From Streptacidiphilus sp. 4-A2 (GTDB lineage Bacteria; Actinomycetota; Actinomycetes; Streptomycetales; Streptomycetaceae): DNA of 43,123 nt. Below the pieces are notes generated by a model. It had not been told where the DNA came from and did no database searches. It saw only the letters and a program-made list of their open reading frames with translations. The stretch covers positions 1 to 43,123 of the forward strand of contig JAAFYY010000004.1 in the NCBI GenBank assembly GCA_014284505.1. Reading direction: 5' to 3'. A program made the position numbers and the translations under genes. How positions within the stretch are numbered: position 1 is the stretch's first letter; every line of letters starts with the position of its first letter. Shown piece after piece: positions 1-7,563 of this stretch.

Positions 1-537
1 CTCCCCGGCGACGTCCACGCGCACCCGCTCGTTGCGGTTGGCCCGCGCGGAGGCCACCGCGTCGGCCCGGTAGACGTCCTCCAGGACGACGCGGCGCGCC
101 CCAGGCGCTCCATGTCGGGTACCGGTAGGCGGCGCCCTTCGCGTCACCTGGCGCACCAGGCGCTGCCACGCGGTGCGCTGAACCGGGGTCAAGAACAGGT
201 CAAGGGGCGCGCATCCGGCGGCCTCGGCGGCGGCGCGGACCGCCTCCACGAACGGCGTCGCGCCGAGCTTCGCGGACTCCGCGGTGCGCAGCGTCACGTC
301 CATCAGGCGCTCCCCGGTGACCGGGTCGCAGCCGTCCATCAGCGCGCCGCGCGGCGTCCTTGTCGACCGCTTCGCCGGGCACCAGGCCGAACTCGCGCAC
401 GCCCTCGCCGAACCACTGCAGCGGGTCCGCGCCGAGCCGGTACTCGACCTGGTGGCCGACGTCGTGCTTGTCGCAGCCCAGTTCTCGGTGAGGTGGTATT
501 CGACCTGCGCCGTGCTGACGATCTTCGTTACAGCCAC
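1..537 (-). CDS. MobF relaxase, N-terminal part (continues at 43123)
   Basis: This is the start of the conjugative relaxase whose body lies at 39337-43123; the reading runs off base 1 and resumes in frame at 43123. The GTG start at 537 follows a purine-rich ribosome site (GAGGCGAGGGGG). Early residues read VAVTKIVSTAQVEYHLTEN, placing a candidate catalytic tyrosine near residue 14, as expected for MobF enzymes. A typical N-terminal block follows (WFGEGVREFGLVPGE, then LMDGCDPVTGERL). Frame breaks near 495, 352 and 110 interrupt it, probably sequencing errors because each downstream frame is conserved-looking. It would nick oriT and covalently hold the transferred strand. The join with the window end is what shows circularity. 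Confidence 0.85.
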   Translation of the reverse strand, partial: MAVTKIVSTAQVEYHLTENWAATSTTSATRSSTGSARTRCSGSARACASSAWCPAKRSTRTPRGALMDGCDPVTGERLMDVTLRTAESAKLGATPFVEAVRAAAEAAGCAPLDLFLTPVQRTAWQRLVRQVTRRAPPTGTRHGAPGARRVVLEDVYRADAVASARANRNERVRVDVAGE

Positions 538-869
538 ACGCGGTCACCCCCTCGCCTCTTTACGCCCCCACCGGCACAAAGCTTGATCATTTGCCCTAGT
601 GTGCCGCAGTGTATCGAAGATACCCAGGTACTAGAGCGTGGGTGGTGTCCGAATGATTGGGACGTTTACGGGTGGTGGTTGTGCCCGGTGATTCGGGCAT
701 CGAATCACGTGCCGGGGCAGTTGTTCCGGGCTTGCGGTGGTATTCGATGGCTATGTCGCGGATGTCCGTGGAATCTGATCGGATCGGGGCGCGGAATAGG
801 TCAGCGCGGGACTGCCGGAAGGGCGTCAGCGGAACGCTGACGAGCATCGGGCGGCCGGGGACGGGCACG
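538..869. other. Relaxase upstream region, candidate oriT
   Basis: Gap of about 330 bases between the relaxase start and the terminator of the long minus array. No convincing gene is seen; the ORFs here lack ribosome sites. It holds several short inverted repeats: GTATC-GAA-GATAC (611-623), GATTCG/CGAATC (690-706), GCCCG/CGGGC (683-698) and a GTCAGCG/CGCTGAC palindrome (825-841). The sequence GTGGGTGGTGT (638-648) also occurs in the 31-bp inverted repeat at 37129. oriT often lies just upstream of a relaxase gene, so this is a reasonable oriT candidate, by position only. Confidence 0.4.
825..841. repeat. GTCAGCG-N3-CGCTGAC palindrome
   Basis: GTCAGCG-GAA-CGCTGAC, one of seven copies of a 17-bp palindrome on the plasmid. 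This one sits between the relaxase start and the terminator at 870, so it could be an operator or part of oriT. Confidence 0.7.
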
Positions 870-906
870 CGAAGAGCCCGTCGGCGACAGGCCGACGGGC
901 TCTTCG
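870..906 (-). terminator. Terminator of the minus-strand array
   Basis: Perfect 15-bp stem (870-884 with 892-906) and a 7-base loop, placed 17 bases beyond the stop of the last gene of the long minus array. It would insulate the array from the relaxase promoter region. There is no U-run, as is common in high-GC actinomycetes. Confidence 0.8.
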
Positions 907-922
907 GGCGGATCGGGGGCGG

Positions 923-1229
923 TCAGGCGGCGCGGGCCTCGAAGCGGATCGGGGTCGCGCCGTCGGCGGGGTCGAGCCGCACCGCGGCGTTCATCGCCGT
1001 CGCCAGCGCCAGGATCAGTTCCAGGGTGGCTCGGTGCCGCCGGTCTCGATCGCCTCGACCTCGTCCTCGGTCAGGCCGGCGTGCTCGGCGAGCTCGGCCT
1101 CGGTCAGTCCGAGCTGGGCCCGGCAGTCGTAGACCGCCTTGCCGAACACCAGCCGCTTCCCGGCGCGGTGTAGTCGGGGTGCTCCCGGTCCTCGGCGGGG
1201 ATGACCCACCGGGTGTGGTAGCCGCTCAC
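923..1229 (-). CDS. XRE-family antitoxin (HigA-like)
   Basis: The protein of about 102 residues has a helix-turn-helix core (LGLTEAELAEHAGLTEDEVE followed by AIETGG) typical of XRE/HigA antitoxins. Its GTG start overlaps the toxin stop by four bases (GTGA), so the pair is translationally coupled with the toxin first, the order known for higBA-type systems. Such antitoxins neutralise the toxin and repress the shared promoter. Two frame breaks (near 1160 and 1022) must be bridged to read to the stop at 923; the tail then reads LATAMNAAVRLDPADGA. It is the last gene before the terminator. Confidence 0.75.
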
Positions 1230-1597
1230 CGTGGCCTCCTGTCGTAGACGTCGTGGCCGGGCTCGTGCCCGCCCTCGCATGCTTTCTGCGCCAGCCTGGC
1301 CCGCTCGACCTCACCAGTCTCGCGCATCCGCGTCTTGCGGAACACGGTCAGCAGCACCACCCGCTGCCCGGGGGCGAGCCAGTAGGTGATGCGGATCGCC
1401 TCACCGCGCAGGCTCACCCGCAGTTCGCGCAGCGGGCCGCCGAGGTGGCGCGACAGCGGCTCGCCGAGGGTGGTCGGCTGCGCGGCCAGGACGTCGGCGG
1501 TGCGCTCGACGGCCCGGTAGTCCGCCTCGGGCAGCGTCTCCAGCCAGGCCCGGACCTCCGGTTCGAGCTCGACGGTGTAGCGCTCCGGCCCGCTCAC
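1226..1597 (-). CDS. RelE/HigB-type toxin
   Basis: Intact 123-residue protein of the RelE/HigB (phage Gp49-like) toxin family. The family signature is visible: a region ending LGEPLSRHLGGPLRELRVSL, then a strand ITYWLAPGQRVVLLTVFRKT followed by RMRETGEVERARLAQKA. Members are ribosome-dependent mRNA endonucleases or close relatives. It overlaps both neighbours by four bases. A plasmid copy would act in post-segregational stabilisation. The family call is firm; the target specificity is unknown. Confidence 0.85.
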   Translation of the reverse strand: MSGPERYTVELEPEVRAWLETLPEADYRAVERTADVLAAQPTTLGEPLSRHLGGPLRELRVSLRGEAIRITYWLAPGQRVVLLTVFRKTRMRETGEVERARLAQKACEGGHEPGHDVYDRRPR

Positions 1598-1976
1598 GGC
1601 TCCTCGTCCTCCTCGGGCTCGTCCCGCGCCATGCCGGTGGTGAGCCGGGCGACGGCGGCATCGCGCCCTCCAGCTGCGCGGCGGCCACCACGCCGGCCTT
1701 GACGGCCTCGGCGACGTCGCGCTGCCGCTCCAGCAGCGTGTCGCCGCTGCGGTCGTACAACCGCACCTCGCCGGTGGCCACCAGCTGCTCCAGGCCGGAC
1801 TGCATCTGCTGCAGCGCCTGCGGCAGGCGCGCGGCCAGGTCGCGCAGCGCCATCGCGGTGTCGTGCACCCGCACCGGCTGCCGGTAGGCCAGCTGCTCGC
1901 AGGTCAGGTGGTTCAGTTCGCGCAGCTGCTCAGCGGCTGCGCGGGCGATCTCGTTGGGGTCGCGGTCCAGGTCCAT
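1594..1976 (-). CDS. Hypothetical protein coupled to the toxin-antitoxin pair
   Basis: Reads MDLDRDPNEIARAAAEQLRE onward, about 127 residues, with an AAGGAGAC ribosome site just upstream. It is helical and Gln/Ala-rich (LPQALQQMQSGLEQLVATGE), with an acidic tail DEPEEDEEP. One frame break near 1668 is bridged. Its stop overlaps the toxin start (GTGA), making a three-gene coupled unit. I do not recognise the family; helical bundles of this kind are common in actinomycete plasmids and phages. Confidence 0.65.
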
Positions 1977-2067
1977 CGGGGTCTCCTTACAGTGGTGGTG
2001 CCCGGGGCCGATTGACCCGGCCCCGGCACCACGGTGGCAGTGGGCACCGACAGTGCGGTGCCGGTCG

Positions 2068-2697
2068 TCAGCGGCCCAGGTGGCCGAAGCGGTCCAGCAG
2101 GTCGGCGCCGGAGGCGCGCAGGTACCGGGTGATGAAGCGGCGGTATGCCTGTTCCTGCGACGGGTCAGCACCGTGCGGCCGTCCGGGCCGGGCCGCAGCC
2201 GCAGCAGCACCTCGGTGTCGGCGTCGGCCTCCAGTTGCAGCCGACGGCGGCGGCGAGCTCGACCACCCCGCCGGGTCGCCGTCCCTGCGGTAGTCGGACA
2301 GGTCGGGGTCGTGGTCGGCGACGTCCTGGAGCAGGTCGGCCAGGTCCAGCGAGGTGCCGAGGGCCGCGCGCAGGTCCTCGACCAGCCTCGCCAGCACGGC
2401 GACGTCGGCGGGGTCGATGTCGACCTGGTGCACCGCGGCGTACTCGTAGCGGCCGTCGGGGCCGTAGATGACCGGGTACACGTGGTCGTTGCTGCCGCAG
2501 CCGTGCGGTGGGCATGGCGTCCCAGATACGGCCCCATGCCCGGTGCGCGCCTCGCCGTCGACGTCGGTCTGCCACGCCTCGTCGGAGCCGGCGCGGAGCT
2601 CTCGGGTGTTCTGGTCGAGCTGCATCAGCAGCGGCTCCTCGGTGCCGGCGAACGCGCACCACCAGCGGTCGTCGTGCAGGACCAGGGTCGTGGCCAT
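2068..2697 (-). CDS. Hypothetical protein
   Basis: About 210 residues, starting MATTLVLHDDRWWCAFAG after a GAAAGGAAG ribosome site. A central stretch YPVIYGPDGRYEYAAVHQVD is followed by a helical region and it ends LRASGADLLDRFGHLGR. The frame between 2277 and 2160 is shifted and returns, so at least three indels are inferred. I do not recognise a family. The flanking small genes point to an accessory role. Confidence 0.6.
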   Translation of the reverse strand: MATTLVLHDDRWWCAFAGTEEPLLMQLDQNTRELRAGSDEAWQTDVDGEARTGHGAVSGTPCPPHGCGSNDHVYPVIYGPDGRYEYAAVHQVDIDPADVAVLARLVEDLRAALGTSLDLADLLQDVADHDPDLSDYRRDGDPAGWSSSPPPSAATGGRRRHRGAAAAAARPGRPHGADPSQEQAYRRFITRYLRASGADLLDRFGHLGR

Positions 2698-2899
2698 CGT
2701 GCGTACTTCCTTTCGGTGAGCGGGCCGCCGCGCCCCCGGTTCATCGTGGCCGGTCGGCCATGGGGCCGGGCCGGTTCTGCGGTTCAGCGCCGGGGCGGCA
2801 GGGGCAGGCCGCGCACGCGCGAGCTGCTCGCCCGTCATGACCCGCTGCCGGAGCAGGACCGGCAGCGCGACGGTCAGCCGCTCCAGATCCGGCCGGGGA

Positions 2900-3246
2900 T
2901 CAGCAGCTCTCGACGAACTCCTCGACGACGTCCTCCAGGTACGACAGCTCGGCCTTGGCCAGGCGCAGGTGGACCGGGCGGTCGCCTCGGTCGCGTCCAG
3001 GGCGTCGACAGGTGGTGGTGCGCGGACTCGGCGGTCTCGGCGCCGCTGTTGAAGGCGGAGCCGTAGACCTGCAGGACGTCGCGGACGCTGCCGACCAGGT
3101 CGACGAAGTCGGCGGGTCCATGGCGGCGGGGTCGGCCGGGGCCTTGTCGAACAGGATCGGGGCGAGAGTCGGGGCGTACCTAGTGGTGAGGGACGCGAAG
3201 GTGGGGTCGGCGTGGTGGTCATGGCAGTCCTCTCGGTGGTGGCCAT
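2900..3246 (-). CDS. Hypothetical small protein
   Basis: Read as about 110-115 residues after bridging several frame breaks: an N-terminus from ATG 3246 (or ATG 3222, in the same frame), a middle reading APTLAPILFDKAPADPAAMD and DFVDLVGSVRDVLQVYGSAF, and an end RPVHLRLAKAELSYLEDVVE plus EFVESC. Both starts have plausible ribosome sites. It is a helical protein of unknown family. The many breaks make the exact sequence uncertain, but the recovered pieces are contiguous and coherent. Confidence 0.5.
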
Positions 3247-3305
3247 GGTGGATCTCCGTTCGGGGCAGAGCCGGCGCGCTGCGGGCCGGCCGAAGGGATG
3301 GGCTG

Positions 3306-3494
3306 TCAGGTCAGTTCGGCGATGGCGCCGGGGCTGCACCGCGGGCAGGTCAGGCCCTGGCAGTTATTGCAGTCCCCGGCGGAGGCGTTCGGGTGGGACC
3401 GGCGGGCGCGGCGTGGGCGAGCCGGGCCTCGACGGCGTCGACCAGGTCGTCGGCGGCGGCGCGCCGCCGGCTTGCGGAAGTCGGAGAGCTTCAC
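3306..3494 (-). CDS. Small zinc-ribbon-like protein
   Basis: About 62 residues from a GTG start (MKLSDFRKPA). The C-terminus carries CNNC and CPRC pairs (GDCNNCQGLTCPRCSPGA), a likely metal-binding knuckle. The middle reads DDLVDAVEARLAHAAPAGP after bridging two frame breaks. The start overlaps the upstream gene's stop (GTGA). Function unknown; such small knuckles often mediate nucleic-acid or protein contacts. Confidence 0.6.
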   Translation of the reverse strand: MKLSDFRKPAARRRRRPGRRRRGPARPRRARRSHPNASAGDCNNCQGLTCPRCSPGAIAELT

Positions 3495-3916
3495 GGCGTC
3501 AGCCCTCGGCGCCTCGATGTGGCGGTGGTCGACCTCGACGCCGATGCCGTCGCCGCGCAGGTACTGCGCGACGCCTCGGCGACGGCGACGCTGCGGTGGC
3601 GGCCGTTGCGGCTGGCGATGGTGGCCCGCACCACCTTGTGGCGCTTGTCGGCGTAGGAGTCCAGGATCGCTTTGGCGCTGACCGCGATGCGCTCGACCAT
3701 CGGCATCGCGCCGGAGGTGCCGAGGACGTGGTCGGCGACCTTCTTGTCCAGGCCGGTCAGTTGGCGCATGGCCGGGTCGGCGGCCGGGTTGCCCAACTGG
3801 CCGGACAGGTCCATGAACAGGCCGTCCTCGTGGCTGCGGAGGTCGGGTGTGCAGCGTGCCGACGGTGTTGATGACGACCTTGACCAGGACGCCGGTCTGT
3901 TGTTCGGGCTCAGCAT
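3491..3916 (-). CDS. RapZ C-terminal-domain protein
   Basis: About 142 residues beginning MLSPNNRP. The body matches the RapZ/YvcJ C-terminal domain: an N-terminal DLSGQLGNPAADPAMRQLTG resembling the family's D-R-NP-LR-TG block, then ATIASRNGRHRSVAVAEA corresponding to the GCTGGxHRSV loop, and VAQYLRGDGIGVEVDHRHIE. In E. coli this domain of RapZ binds RNA and glucosamine-6-phosphate; here the N-terminal nucleotide-binding domain is absent, so it is a stand-alone version. Two frame breaks are bridged. Its role on a plasmid is unknown. Confidence 0.7.
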   Translation of the reverse strand: MLSPNNRPASWSRSSSTPSARCTPDLRSHEDGLFMDLSGQLGNPAADPAMRQLTGLDKKVADHVLGTSGAMPMVERIAVSAKAILDSYADKRHKVVRATIASRNGRHRSVAVAEASRSTCAATASASRSTTATSRRRGLTP

Positions 3917-3951
3917 GGGCGTGTCCTTTCGGGTGGTGTGGTGCGCGGGGC

Positions 3952-3993
3952 CGGGGCGGCCGCGTGGCCGGGAGAGCTGTCGGCCGCCCCGGG
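3952..3993. repeat. Intergenic GC hairpin (family copy 1)
   Basis: Perfect 12-bp arms CCGGGGCGGCCG (3952-3963) and CGGCCGCCCCGG (3982-3993), starting 18 bases after the stop of the gene at 4012. Four related hairpins lie at equivalent places in this array. Could be an attenuator or an mRNA 3' stabiliser. Confidence 0.7.
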
Positions 3994-4011
3994 GAACGGC
4001 GGGCGCGCAGG

Positions 4012-4230
4012 TCAGCCGATCAAGGTGAAGGCGACCTGGTAGCGGTAGTCGTTGATGCCGCGGCGGGCAGCCACCGCGATCGGGTTCTCGGAGAGGGTGA
4101 ACTCCGCGACGCTGCGGGCCCTGTCCTGCTCGGACTCGCCGTGGAGGAAGGTGCTCTGGCCCTGCCACTGGATCTCGTGGCCGCTCTTCGGGTCGATGAG
4201 CACGATCTGCCAGCTGTAGGTCTTAGCCAT
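4012..4230 (-). CDS. Hypothetical protein, 72 aa
   Basis: Intact, starting MAKTYSWQIVLIDPKSGHE after an AAGGAGAA ribosome site 8 bases from the ATG. The sequence alternates strands and helices (QWQGQSTFLHGESEQDRARS) and ends YRYQVAFTLIG. It looks like a small folded alpha/beta protein. I do not recognise it. It is separated from its neighbours by hairpin-containing gaps, unlike the overlapping genes further up. Confidence 0.65.
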   Translation of the reverse strand: MAKTYSWQIVLIDPKSGHEIQWQGQSTFLHGESEQDRARSVAEFTLSENPIAVAARRGINDYRYQVAFTLIG

Positions 4231-4368
4231 GGGGTGGTTCTCCTTCGGTCGGTCAGTCGGTTGCCGGTGGCGGCAGCCCCAAAGGCCGCTTCACCACGAG
4301 TTATGGATGGGATCGAAAGACGAGGGGCGGGGGTGCGCGCGCCCCGCTGCCGGGGGCCGGAATAGGGC

Positions 4369-4662
4369 TCAGCCCCAGCGCCAGGTCTCGCGGGCGGCGT
4401 GGGCGCGGCGGGCGGCGGCGGCCAGGCGCTGGCACCAGGGGCGCCAGTCCTCGGGGACCAGGGGGTCGACGTCCTCGAAGACGTCGGCCATCGCGGCGGC
4501 GTCGGCCGGGGTGACCGGGAACGGCTCGCCGTTGCGGCGGTCGAACAGCACCGCCACGGTGTTCCACTGCTGCCCGGTGGTGACCTTGGACAGCTCGCGG
4601 CCGAAGGCCTCGTTGCTGGCGTAGGAGTGGCAGCCGGCTCCGTGGCTCACGGTCCAGCCCAT
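4369..4662 (-). CDS. Hypothetical protein, 97 aa
   Basis: Intact, starting MGWTVSHGAGCHSYASNEAF with an AGAAGGAACC ribosome site. Middle part NTVAVLFDRRNGEPFPVTPA, then an acidic helical stretch and a Trp/Arg-rich tail. No family recognised. A GC-rich hairpin (4710-4753) lies between it and the upstream NUDIX gene. Confidence 0.65.
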   Translation of the reverse strand: MGWTVSHGAGCHSYASNEAFGRELSKVTTGQQWNTVAVLFDRRNGEPFPVTPADAAAMADVFEDVDPLVPEDWRPWCQRLAAAARRAHAARETWRWG

Positions 4663-4709
4663 GGGTTCCTTCTCTCTGCGGGTCGGGTGTCAGGTGCGGG
4701 GGCGCAAGG

Positions 4710-4753
4710 CCCGGGGCGGCCGGTGGAGTTGGCGACCTGGCTGCCGCCCCGGG
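4710..4753. repeat. Intergenic GC hairpin (family copy 2)
   Basis: Arms CCCGGGGCGGC (4710-4720) and GCCGCCCCGGG (4743-4753), in the gap between the NUDIX gene stop (4789) and the next start (4662). Same core arm CCGGGGCGG as the other copies. Confidence 0.7.
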
Positions 4754-4788
4754 GCGGGATCGGGTGATCCCTCTTCGTTGGTGGGTGG

Positions 4789-5221
4789 TCAGGTCAGCGA
4801 GCGGACCGCGTCCGCCAGGATCCGGGCGTGGTCGAAGGCGAGCCGCGGCAGCTCGGAGAGCGGCCACCAGTCGGCGGCTGCAGCGTCGTCCCCGGCCACT
4901 GCGGTGACCCCGGACGCCACCTCCAGCAGGTAGGCGACGGTGACCACGCGCCCGCGCGGGTCGCGGTCGGGGTCGTCGTAGGTGCCGATCTGGGTCAGCT
5001 CCTCCGGCATCGCCACGATGCCGGTCTCCTCGGCGAGCTCACGGGCCGCTGCGGCGCGGGAGGCCTCGCCCTGGTCGACGAAGCCGCCCGGCAGGGCCCA
5101 GCTGCCCGGTGCGGTTCGTCCGCGCGCTGGATCAGCAGGACCCTGTCGCCCCGGATCACCACGACGTCGGCGGTGATCCAGGTCGCGCGCTGCCCCACAC
5201 GTTCTCGGTCTCGGTCTGCAT
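4789..5221 (-). CDS. NUDIX hydrolase
   Basis: About 144 residues from ATG 5221. A complete NUDIX box is visible at about residues 40-62: GFVDQGE, seven residues, then RELAEETGI, matching Gx5Ex7REUxEExGU with all catalytic glutamates. It is preceded by strands DVVVIRGDRVLLIQR and followed by VVTVAYLLEV. The family hydrolyses nucleoside diphosphates linked to another moiety; the similarity to ADP-ribose or nucleotide-sugar enzymes is not resolvable by eye. Frame breaks near 5195 and 5115 are bridged. It stands among small unknown genes, so a role in plasmid-host nucleotide chemistry is only a guess. Confidence 0.85.
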
Positions 5222-5260
5222 GGTGGTTCCTCTCTCAGATGTGGTGTGCGCTTGCGCGCG

Positions 5261-5446
5261 CTAGGACTGGAGCTCGGTGACGGTCAGGACCTGCACGCGG
5301 TGCACGTCCGGCTCGCCGCGCAGCTCGGCGGCCGCGAGGGTGAGCGGGATCAGGTCCTCGCTGCCCGGCTTCACGTAGACGTCGTGGCTGTGCTCGGCGC
5401 CGGTCCGGGTGTCGCGCCAGGTCACCTGCAGGTGGCGGCTGGCCAT
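5261..5446 (-). CDS. Hypothetical protein, 61 aa
   Basis: Intact, MASRHLQVTWRDTRTGAEHS onward, with two predicted strand segments and an end VHRVQVLTVTELQS. The ATG overlaps the stop of an upstream microORF (TGATG), so it is probably coupled. Family unknown. Confidence 0.55.
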   Translation of the reverse strand: MASRHLQVTWRDTRTGAEHSHDVYVKPGSEDLIPLTLAAAELRGEPDVHRVQVLTVTELQS

Positions 5447-5519
5447 CAGGCTGCGCGCGAGCGCAGGATGGCGACCACCCGGCCGCGAGGTCGTCGGCCA
5501 GGGTGTAGACGGCCTTCAA
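5446..5519 (-). CDS. Possible microORF between two genes
   Basis: Between the stop at 5516 and the ATG at 5446 one can read KAVYTLADDLA then GRVVAILRSRAA and a stop, from a TTG overlapping the upstream stop. One base must be inserted, so length is about 24 residues. It may be a real coupled micropeptide, or the true tail of the upstream protein if the TGA at 5516 is an error. Confidence 0.3.
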
Positions 5520-5815
5520 GCGGCGGCCGGGTCGCCGCCGCGGGCGACGGCCTCGGCGTAGATGGCCGGGGCCTGGGGCAGCTTGGTGCGCAGGTAGCCG
5601 TCGATGAGTCCAGCGCCCACGCCTGGCCGGAGTCGACGCCGACGCGGACCAGGGCGCTCGTACTCGCGCCCGATGCTGGCCTCGTCCGTGCTGTTGGTGT
5701 TGTTCGCCGCGGTCAGGAACAGGTTCACCATGTGCTCGGCGGTCGGCAGGGTGCAGCCGAACTCGACGGCGAACGCCCTGGCCTCTTCGGCCAGTTCAGC
5801 GGAGGTGAGGTACAT
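5516..5815 (-). CDS. Hypothetical protein
   Basis: About 99 residues, starting MYLTSAELAEEARAFAVEFG after a GGAGAT ribosome site. Includes TAEHMVNLFLTAANNTNSTD and a C-terminal part LIDGYLRTKLPQAPAIYAEA. Two frame breaks around 5610-5660 are bridged. Mainly helical. No family recognised. Confidence 0.55.
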   Translation of the reverse strand: MYLTSAELAEEARAFAVEFGCTLPTAEHMVNLFLTAANNTNSTDEASIGREYERPGPRRRRLRPGVGAGLIDGYLRTKLPQAPAIYAEAVARGGDPAAA

Positions 5816-5844
5816 GCGGATCTCCTTCGGTGGGGTGGCGCGGG

Positions 5845-6501
5845 TCACGGCGTGGTCCGGGGGCGGGCGTCGATGTGGATGGCGGGGCGCAGGTTCAGGC
5901 CGCGCAGGGCCGGGATGCTGATCAGCGCCCACAGCAGCGTGTACTCGCCGGTGGCCAGGGCCTGCCCGGCGGCGGGGGTGGCCGCCCAGACCATCGCGCC
6001 GGTGACAGCTCCCAGCAGCAGCCATCCGGTGCGCGCCCCGGCGCGGGCCCGGGTGCCGTGCCGGGCCGAGGCCAGCCACAGCACGGCGGCGAGCAGCTGC
6101 CACAGCGCGTACAGGGTGCCGGCGTGGATCGGCAGGACGGCGGCGTGCTGGTCCAGGTACAGGCGCACCGGGTGGGTGGTGACGGCGACCAGGTCCCCGG
6201 CATGCCGCCCGATGGGCGTGGCGGCCAGGTCCCGGGCGATGGTGGTGGCGGAGTGCGCGTAGGACCCGAGCAGGGCGGCGGTCAGCGCCAGCGCCGGGGC
6301 GGCGAGCACGACCGCGGTGCTGGCCTTGATCCAGATCCGGGCGCGCCCGGGCTCCTCGACGGCGTCGGTCAGCTCGCTGCCGCGCAGCCGCAGCCACAGG
6401 CCGATCGGCCCGTCGCGCAGGGCGTCGACGGCCTGCCGGGTACGGCCGGGCCCGGCAGGCCGCACGGGCTCCGTCGTGGTGGGGCCGAAGTCGTTGTCCA
6501 T
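5845..6501 (-). CDS. Integral membrane protein, 218 aa
   Basis: Intact protein from ATG 6501 (AGGAGCG ribosome site). A soluble N-terminus of about 55 residues is followed by roughly four hydrophobic segments near residues 57-82, 125-146, 158-180 and 187-205. It resembles the small multi-spanning Spd-type proteins that help plasmids spread within mycelium in Streptomyces, but this is architecture only. Charge distribution and length are ordinary for such proteins. Lies mid-array, downstream of the transfer-like genes. Confidence 0.7.
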   Translation of the reverse strand: MDNDFGPTTTEPVRPAGPGRTRQAVDALRDGPIGLWLRLRGSELTDAVEEPGRARIWIKASTAVVLAAPALALTAALLGSYAHSATTIARDLAATPIGRHAGDLVAVTTHPVRLYLDQHAAVLPIHAGTLYALWQLLAAVLWLASARHGTRARAGARTGWLLLGAVTGAMVWAATPAAGQALATGEYTLLWALISIPALRGLNLRPAIHIDARPRTTP

Positions 6502-6570
6502 GGGATTCGCTCCTGGGGTGTCGGTGTCGGTGGTGAACAAGGCGTTCCTTCGGTCGGGGCCGGCGGAGGG

Positions 6571-6612
6571 CCGGGGCGGGCGGCCGGACACGGGTTCGGC
6601 GGTCCGCCCCGG
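6571..6612. repeat. Intergenic GC hairpin (family copy 3)
   Basis: Arms CCGGGGCGG (6571-6579) and CCGCCCCGG (6604-6612), beginning right after the stop of the gene at 6621. Confidence 0.65.
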
Positions 6613-6620
6613 GAGCGCGG

Positions 6621-6848
6621 CTACTGGAGGTGGGCTGCCGCCTGGCTGAGGTTCTGCCGGGCGGTGGCCATGAGGCGGGCGCGGTGGTCGGTGTCGAAGC
6701 TCCGCTCGTGGCGCCGCATCTCGATGGCGGCGAGGCGGAACGACTCGGCGGCCTGGCGGCGGCTGTCGTCGCTGCTGTCGGCGAGGGTCCTCGCGGCGAG
6801 CTCCACCCTTTCGGTGAAGCCCCGCGAGTCGGTGGGCGAGACGATCAC
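6621..6848 (-). CDS. Hypothetical helical protein, 75 aa
   Basis: Intact from GTG 6848 (VIVSPTDSRGFTERVELAAR). Long amphipathic helices rich in Arg, Ala and Gln (RRQAAESFRLAAIEMRRHER) suggest a helical bundle or coiled coil. No obvious ribosome site. Follows a 17-residue microORF. Family unknown. Confidence 0.5.
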   Translation of the reverse strand: MIVSPTDSRGFTERVELAARTLADSSDDSRRQAAESFRLAAIEMRRHERSFDTDHRARLMATARQNLSQAAAHLQ

Positions 6849-6859
6849 GGTCCGGGTGG

Positions 6860-6913
6860 CTATCGCGACGACCGCCCGAACTCGCTGATGAGGTGGTCGA
6901 AGTACAGGCTCAC
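6860..6913 (-). CDS. MicroORF, 17 aa
   Basis: GTG at 6913 overlaps the stop of the upstream gene (GTGA) and encodes VSLYFDHLISEFGRSSR. The 4-base overlap is the same device used by proven gene pairs in this array, so a coupled micropeptide is possible. It could instead be chance. Confidence 0.35.
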   Translation of the reverse strand: MSLYFDHLISEFGRSSR

Positions 6914-7116
6914 TGGGTGTCCTCCGTGGGGTCGGCGATCACCAGGAAGGCGTCGCGCTGGGGTCGTAGTGGTCGTGGTGGCGGGTGCCGGTGGCCTCGG
7001 TGAGCTCCCAGGCGCGGTGTCCGGCGCGGTGTCCGGGGTCCTGGCCGGGGATGCTGGCGACGACCTGGCCGCGCGGGCGGGCACTGGCGGCAGCGGGTGT
7101 GCGGCTCGGTGGGCAT
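6910..7116 (-). CDS. Hypothetical protein with CxxC
   Basis: About 69 residues from ATG 7116 (ACGGAGGACC ribosome site): MPTEPHTRCRQCPPA, then RGQVVASIPGQDPGHRAGHR and HHDHYDP, ending RDAFLVIADPTEDTQ. One CxxC and a His-rich middle suggest a metal site. Two frame breaks bridged. Confidence 0.5.
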   Translation of the reverse strand: MPTEPHTRCRQCPPARPGRRQHPRPGPRTPRRTPRLGAHRGHRHPPPRPLRPQRDAFLVIADPTEDTQ

Positions 7117-7127
7117 CTGGTCCTCCG

Positions 7128-7456
7128 TCAGGACAGGGCGGAGGGGCCCTCTTCGATCGCGGCGAAGAGGGCGAACTCGCGGGTCCGGCCCTTCTCGATC
7201 GCGTACTTGTTGAGCAGGAGGTCCATGTGCGGGCCGAGGTAGTCGGGGTCGGCGGCGGCCTGGGCGAAGGTGATGTCGAACAGCTGCGCGGCGAAGGGGT
7301 CCTGGTCGCGGACGATGGCGAGGTTGTCGTCCAGGCGGCGGATCTCCTCCTCGCGGGCCGCCCCGGACAGCTGGCTGTGGCGGGCGTTGGGGTCGGGCGG
7401 CGGGCCTGGACGGCGGCGCGGGCCTTGCCGAGGAGGTCGGCGGCGAAGCGGGCCAT
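7128..7456 (-). CDS. Hypothetical protein
   Basis: About 110 residues from ATG 7456 with a strong CGGAGGAACC ribosome site: MARFAADLLGKARAAVQARR, then EEEIRRLDDNLAIVRDQDPF and YLGPHMDLLLNKYAIEKGRT. It is helical throughout. One frame break near 7400 is bridged. It is the first gene downstream of the GGTTAATAGC site at 7497, which may mark an internal promoter or operator. Family unknown. Confidence 0.6.
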
Positions 7457-7496
7457 GGTGGTTCCTCCGGGTTCGTTTGCGGGGTCACTGGGCTGC

Positions 7497-7516
7497 GACC
7501 TGGGTTAATAGCGCTG
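7497..7516 (+). promoter_or_regulatory. GGTTAATAGC site 1
   Basis: GACCTGGGTTAATAGCGCTG, in the gap upstream of the minus gene starting at 7456. One of six related sites on the plasmid, all in or at the edge of intergenic DNA; the repeated part is the AT-rich TTAATAGC. Confidence 0.65.
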
Positions 7517-7563
7517 TTACTGCGCTGAGCGCTGGGTGTGCTGTGAGGGCTGCGAGGGGTGTG

